A stretch of DNA of 64,000 nucleotides from Nansenia antarctica. Taxonomy: Eukaryota > Chordata > Actinopteri > Argentiniformes > Microstomatidae. Position 1 is the stretch's first letter. Every line of letters starts with the position of its first letter. The notes under the pieces are model-generated. The model was not told where the DNA came from, searched no databases, and saw only the letters and a list, made by a program, of their open reading frames with translations. Location: positions 49,958,054 to 50,022,053 of the forward strand of contig OZ022340.1 of the NCBI GenBank assembly GCA_963989245.1, in the 5' to 3' direction. Position numbers and translations under genes: made by a program. Of the stretch, positions 58,405 to 64,000 are shown piece after piece.

Positions 58405-58480
58405 AACCATGTCCACAGCAGCATGTGTACAGCTGGACCACGTGGGTTCCGGAGAGTTCAGAGTTCCGGTAAAGTAAGAA
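58405..58480 (-). promoter_or_regulatory. kri1: Candidate kri1 proximal promoter
   Basis: A canonical E-box CACGTG lies at 58439-58444, about 110 bp upstream of the start codon. It is flanked by ETS-like CCGGAA motifs on the minus strand near 58446-58470. MYC/MAX-type E-boxes are common at ribosome-biogenesis genes (general knowledge). Transcription start not seen. Confidence 0.4.
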
Positions 58481-58499
58481 CCAATCATAATATTACACT

Positions 58500-61159
58500 T
58501 GTTCATTTATACATCTTTTTATTTTATTTTTTAATAATAGCAAACATTTTCAAACAATAACATGTTTGCAGTGTGATACTTATCTAACAATATAAGTGTA
58601 TCTACTTTTGGTGTGTGCTTATTTGGGGCTTTAGAGTCACTGTCACAGAAGCACCCCTGGGGGGCGCTCTAATACAAACTGTCAATACACATTTCCATCA
58701 CGGCGCCTGCCGCCTGCATTCTTGTTTACTTATTGACCAACATAAGTAAGATACACATGTACGTTTTAAAGATTTCTGTCATTCATGTCTATCTGTGGCA
58801 AACAGGCCCACTCATCTCTGACCAGAGTGATGGGGTGGGAGGGCTCTAGACCAAGAGAGGACAGTCACAGTCACAGTCACATTCCCTGTTCTGAACTGCT
58901 ATTAAACAGGACAACGATTAAATATTCATTATTTATCAATGTAATGTAAGTGTATTCCCACTGCCTCTTTACTGAGACAGAACTGTCTCGGTTCATTGAT
59001 TCTGTTCGTCACCCCCAAACTCCTTCCACCCACTCTTACAACCTTTCATAAACAATGTAGGCCTATATTTGTTCTCATGTGACATTAGCGATTAATTATT
59101 TGTGCTTGTTCAATGCTAAATTACTGTCACTTTCTTGATTTCATCAATAGGATTCCCCTCCCATTGTACCCCCAATAAAGCCCAACATCATTATGACGTT
59201 CCAGTCCACTGGTAATGCATTGGTCTTATCAGCCACCCGTTGGAAGTCTGTCAAATAACAAATCCCATCGTGAGCAAATAATTACAGAAAGACAGAAAGA
59301 GACAGTTTGCTGAGTCATTATTGACCTTAAACAGCTCCGTCCAACCACTTTACCCTGCCTTATGTGTGGAGGAATCAGCTTAGTATTGGAGGGCTGGAGG
59401 GGGTGAGGCTGTGGGATCTAGAGACAGGAAGGTGTTTGCATAGAGTCTGATATGATATCACAAACATGTGAACTTGTGAACATGTGAATCGAAGCTTTGA
59501 CCTGATATTCACCTAAAGAGCAATAGGACTTGTCCTTCACCTTCAGCTTGAGTTGTCTGTCATAAATGCATTCATTTGTTATACTATAAGCTATGCACTG
59601 TAAATCAAGTAGGCTATAGGTAGCTGTTAATGACATTACAAAGTAACATCATCTTATGTCCGTTTCTTTATTATATATATTTTTAAATGTTGCTATGGGG
59701 TAAATCTTTCGAAACTACTACTAATAGGATTTGGCAGCAATGTTTGGAAGATTAGATTGGTACACGTTTTTTTGGTTGGTTGTGAATTGGAGATGAGTGA
59801 ATTGTAGATGAGATGACTATACGCTTAGTCATATACATCACAACATCCTGGGTTTAAGAGTTCTGTTGTAAGCATAACAGATCATTTTTAGGGTTACTTT
59901 TTTCATTCTATCAAAGCCCTAATAAGTGTAGTTAGGTGACATGTATGTTAGGTTATAACTTCTCAAGCACAACATTTATAATTTCACAGGTAGTTCTGTG
60001 GGTTCACATTAAAGGTGCTTGTGAATAGTATATAGATAGATTGGTGTAAAACAAGCAGTGTCCTTCCTTGGCCTGCGTCCTCATCTGGCCCCTCTATGGT
60101 CTCCAGCCCCCTCTGAGAGATGTAAATACTTCCCTCCATTCTTGGTAGAAACAAAATGGAAAATGTAAGCTTGGTGTTAGAGTGTGTGGCTAGTCTCTAC
60201 TTTTACGTTTAGGCCTACCTCAAATTAATGTATGGTTAATAAGATTCCATGTCGTTGAGTCGGTTCTCATATGATCTCCTGTGAAGAAAAGTTTGTGTAT
60301 ATAAATATATATTTATATAGTGTATAGAGTAGTATGTAGAGTGAGACACTAAAACTGTCCTTTATGGACAAACAAGGAGGGGAAAACAAGGAGTGACTCA
60401 TTTTATTATAAAAGCAAGGGATTTACTGTATATGCTATCTAATCTATTATGGTATCTTTAACGCATTTGCCAATAGGTACGCCTCCCTGAAGTGGCACAG
60501 GAAATAACAACACTGAAACAGTTGCTCAATACTTGCCACCTGTTATATGTGAACTGGAATGGTAGGGTCCAACATATCCACAGATTGACTGGGAAAATGA
60601 CACAAAATAGTTATTCAAGGGTACGACAACAAACCCACCTCTCACACATCTACACTTACAACAAACCTCCTGAGTCTGTTTTCCCACCAAATGATACCAA
60701 CACATTCCTTGACATTGAATACATCTGGAGGAATTGTCCTGGGAAATAACTTCCAGTTAAGCTACACTGAACACAACCCCCACCGATTTGTAAATGATTC
60801 ATGATATTGGATTAAAGCTTTCCCCGAAAAATCGAGAGTGTTTCTCTGCTGCCTCATGCCAACATAAACAAAGAGTCTGGGACAGTTTTAGGAAATTAGG
60901 CCATTTTCTATGGAAGGGTTTCAGAACGCCTTGTCATAGGGGGGCAGGTATCCCATAACAAATCAGAGCTCCCCCGTAACAATTGAAAAGTCCAGATTGT
61001 CTATGTATAAGTGTGTGTTTATGTACAGTATGGCTGTGTGTCAGTCTGTTTTCCTAACATGTGTTATCACTTATCTGGCACTAAAGCCTTGAACTTTGCC
61101 TACAGCACGAGAGCCTGCTGCCGTTGACGCACATGAACGACTGACCAGATGCATACAGC
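58500..61159. other. Intergenic beyond kri1, nothing recognised
   Basis: AT-rich sequence with scattered short open frames (for example 60492-60749) that show no recognisable domain. No neighbouring gene is visible. Confidence 0.35.
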
Positions 61160-63124
61160 CTGAGATCTAACTCTGAGACCTAACTCTGAGACCTGACTCT
61201 GAGACTTAACTCTGAGACCTATCTCTGAGACTTAACTCTGAGACCTAACTCTGAGACCTGACTCTGAGACTTAACTCTGAGACCTAACTCTGAGACCTAA
61301 CTCTGAGACCTAACTCTGAGACCTAACTCTGAGACCTGACTCTGAGACCTGACTCTGAGACCTAACTCTGAGACCTAACTCTGAGACTTAACTCTGAGAC
61401 CTAACTCTGAGACCTGACTCTGAGACCTAACTCTGAGACCTAACTCTGAGACCTGACTCTGAGACCTAACTCTGAGACCTAACTCTGAGACCTAACTCTG
61501 AGACCTAACTCTGAGACCTAACTCTGAGACCTAACTCTGAGACCTAACTCTGAGACCTGACTCTGAGACCTAACTCTGAGACCTGACTCTGAGACCTAAC
61601 TCTGAGACCTAACTCTGAGACCTGACTCTGAGACCTAACTCTGAGACCTAACTCTGAGACCTGACTCTGAGACCTAACTCTGAGACCTGACTCTGAGACC
61701 TAACTCTGAGACCTGACTCTGAGACCTAACTCTGAGACCTGACTCTGAGACCTAACTCTGAGACCTAACTCTGAGACCTGACTCTGAGACCTAACTCTGA
61801 GACCTAACTCTGAGACCTGACTCTGAGACCTAACTCTGAGACCTGACTCTGAGACCTGACTCTGAGACCTAACTCTGAGACCTGACTCTGAGACCTAACT
61901 CTGAGACCTAACTCTGAGACCTAACTCTGAGACCTGACTCTGAGACCTGACTCTGAGACCTGACTCTGAGACCTGACTCTGAGACCTAACTCTGAGACCT
62001 GACTCTGAGACCTGACTCTGAGACCTAACTCTGAGACCTAACTCTGAGACCTAACTCTGAGACCTAACTCTGAGACCTAACTCTGAGACCTGACTCTGAG
62101 ACCTAACTCTGAGACCTAACTCTGAGACCTAACTCTGAGACCTAACTCTGAGACCTAACTCTGAGACCTAACTCTGAGACCTAACTCTGAGACCTAACTC
62201 TGAGACCTAACTCTGAGACCTAACTCTGAGACCTAACTCTGAGACCTGACTCTGAGACCTAACTCTGAGACTTAACTCTGAGACCTAACTCTGAGACTTA
62301 ACTCTGAGACCTGACTCTGAGACCTAACTCTGAGACTTAACTCTGAGACCTAACTCTGAGACTTAACTCTGAGACCTAACTCTGAGACCTGACTCTGAGA
62401 CCTAACTCTGAGACCTGACTCTGAGACCTAACTCTGAGACCTGACTCTGAGACCTGACTCTGAGACCTGACTCTGAGACCTAACTCTGAGACCTGACTCT
62501 GAGACCTGACTCTGAGACCTGACTCTGAGACCTGACTCTGAGACCTGACTCTGAGACCTGACTCTGAGACCTAACTCTGAGACCTGACTCTGAGACCTAA
62601 CTCTGAGACCTATCTCTGAGACCTAACTCTGAGACCTAACTCTGAGACCTGACTCTGAGACCTAACTCTGAGACCTATCTCTGAGACCTAACTCTGAGAC
62701 CTAACTCTGAGACCTAACTCTGAGACCTAACTCTGAGACCTAACTCTGAGACCTGACTCTGAGACCTAACTCTGAGACCTAACTCTGAGACCTATCTCTG
62801 AGACCTAACTCTGAGACCTAACTCTGAGACCTGACTCTGAGACCTAACTCTGAGACCTAACTCTGAGACCTAACTCTGAGACCTAACTCTGAGACCTAAC
62901 TCTGAGACCTGACTCTGAGACCTAACTCTGAGACCTAACTCTGAGACCTAACTCTGAGACCTAACTCTGAGACCTAACTCTGAGACCTAACTCTGAGACC
63001 TAACTCTGAGACCTGACTCTGAGACCTAACTCTGAGACTTGACTCTGAGACCTGACTCTGAGACCTAACTCTGAGACCTAACTCTGAGACCTGACTCTGA
63101 GACCTGACTCTGAGACCTAACTCT
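61160..63124. repeat. 2-kb satellite of a 13-bp unit (about 150 copies)
   Basis: Head-to-tail GAGACCTAACTCT with two main variants, CCTAACTCT and CCTGACTCT, plus rarer CTTAAC and CTATCTCT. No length variants of the unit are obvious. A 13-bp period rotates through all reading frames, so open frames over it are meaningless. Confidence 0.95.
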
Positions 63125-63285
63125 CGTCCCGTCAATGTTGTTGTTGAACTTGCATGTTGTTCTGAGGCCACCACACACTGAGTGACAGAAAGATGAGTCA
63201 GTATTTTGTGTGATAAAACCCTCCCGTTTGAGGTGGGCTCATCCACAACTCATAAACTATCTAATCTAATCTTGCAATGTATATA

Positions 63286-63420
63286 TATATATATAGATAG
63301 ATAGATATGCCATTCAGCTGACACTTTTATCCAAAGCGACTTACATTGCAATGAGTGCATACATGTCAGTATATATGGTCCCAGCAGGAATCAAACCCAC
63401 AACCTAAGCCTACTTTAAAT
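63286..63420. mobile_element. Fish SINE/DNA-element fragment with (TA)n/(GATA)n edge
   Basis: Contains GCCATTCAGCTGACACTTTT, then ATCCAAAGCGACTTACATTG, and the GGAATCAAACCCACAACCTA tail, a widespread fish repeat. It is preceded by (TA)n and GATA microsatellite at 63279-63308. Confidence 0.65.
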
Positions 63421-63746
63421 AGCGCTGAGACTCAGAGGACCATAGTATAGAATATCCCTACCACAGAACACAGTATACAGTATCCATGTTTATAATCTTG
63501 CAATATATAAATAGAATGCTATGCTATGAAATCAATGGGATGCTGTACCATGACAGATAGCGTAGCAACTGGGAATAAGGAGCCTAAATACTACATATCC
63601 TATTTTGACCGCAAGTCTCTTTTATATGTGATGCAATTTTCTCGTATCCATGTTGCCATCCTCACTGACCATTTAGTAGGTCAGTCAAGCCTCTGGCAAG
63701 TAAGTGACTTCTGCACCCAAACTTTGCTCTACCTCCATCTCTATTT

Positions 63747-63810
63747 AATAATAATAATAATAATTTATATAGCGCTTTTCCGTGGCTCAAAGACGCTGAC
63801 AATATAGGGG
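63747..63810. mobile_element. (AATAAT)n plus TTTATATAGCGCTTTTC repeat end
   Basis: AAT trinucleotides at 63747-63764 followed by TTATATAGCGCTTTTCCGTG, a LINE/SINE-like end common in fish. Truncated. Confidence 0.5.
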
Positions 63811-63854
63811 ATACGGAAAACACAAAAACAACAAGTAACATGGAACACAGAGTC

Positions 63855-64000
63855 AGCGAACGGGGAGGGGGGGGGGGTGGTAGGGGGGGGGGTGGTTAGG
63901 GGTAGGGGAGGCTGTATGCATATCAGGGGGGTGGCAGGGTTAGGGGAGATGGGTAGGGGTAGGGGAGGTTGTATGCGTGTCAAGGGGGGGGGGGGGCAGG
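63855..64000. repeat. G-rich simple repeat at the window edge
   Basis: GGGGGTGGTAGGGG/AGGGTTAGGGG-like runs, including GGGTAGGGGAGG and GGGTTAGGGGAG. Low complexity, G-quadruplex prone and continuing to the last base. Confidence 0.85.

Noticed and set aside
60492..60749. An 85-codon frame as a small gene
   Set aside because: No recognisable domain, no flanking splice or promoter signals. The length is within chance expectation in AT-rich DNA.
61160..63124. CRISPR-like array
   Set aside because: The 13-bp units are contiguous without spacers and the genome is eukaryotic, so it is a satellite.

Overview
This window is vertebrate nuclear DNA, almost certainly from a ray-finned (teleost) fish. 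The genes have GT-AG introns, they are vertebrate orthologues, and the spaces between them hold typical fish repeats: tRNA-derived SINEs, CR1/L2/Rex1-type LINEs, hAT and Tc1 elements, and a BEL/Pao LTR retroelement. A palindromic repeat at about 5.3, 9.4 and 21.4 kb resembles one common in salmonids and their relatives. That is only a weak hint of a protacanthopterygian fish (inference).

Layout. 1-22 kb is gene-poor and rich in satellites, microsatellites, SINEs and MITEs. It carries one almost complete LINE (about 17.6-21.15 kb) whose polyprotein is broken by a single in-frame TGA. About 23.0-27.2 kb holds s1pr5 (sphingosine-1-phosphate receptor 5) on the plus strand, with its coding sequence in one exon. 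From 28.2 to 58.3 kb the minus strand carries kri1 (ribosome biogenesis) and spc24 (Ndc80 kinetochore complex). This block contains a tandem segmental duplication: unit 1 is 28220-38022 and unit 2 is 38135-53854. As a result there are two complete spc24 genes. kri1 is complete only through unit 2 (18 exons, 791 aa), and unit 1 keeps an orphan set of kri1 exons 14-18. 58.5-64 kb has no recognised gene and holds a 2-kb satellite with a 13-bp unit.

Because the two units are nearly identical, each acts as the empty-site control for the other. Insertions present in only one unit can be mapped to the base: two different hAT elements, two SINE copies, a TIR element, an unclassified element, and a 5804-bp LTR retroelement in kri1 intron 15.

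The most unusual object is that LTR element (46277-52080). It has two 1115-bp LTRs with no difference seen, TG...CA ends, a 5-bp target duplication (ACTAG) and a tRNA-Tyr primer-binding site. Its single long ORF encodes BEL/Pao Gag and aspartic protease. Just where reverse transcriptase should begin, the ORF continues in frame into about 281 residues resembling the N-terminal region of the MLL-type histone methyltransferase KMT2A/KMT2B. There is no reverse transcriptase, RNase H or integrase. It appears to be a very young, non-autonomous retroelement that has captured a host chromatin-regulator fragment as a gag-pro-host fusion.
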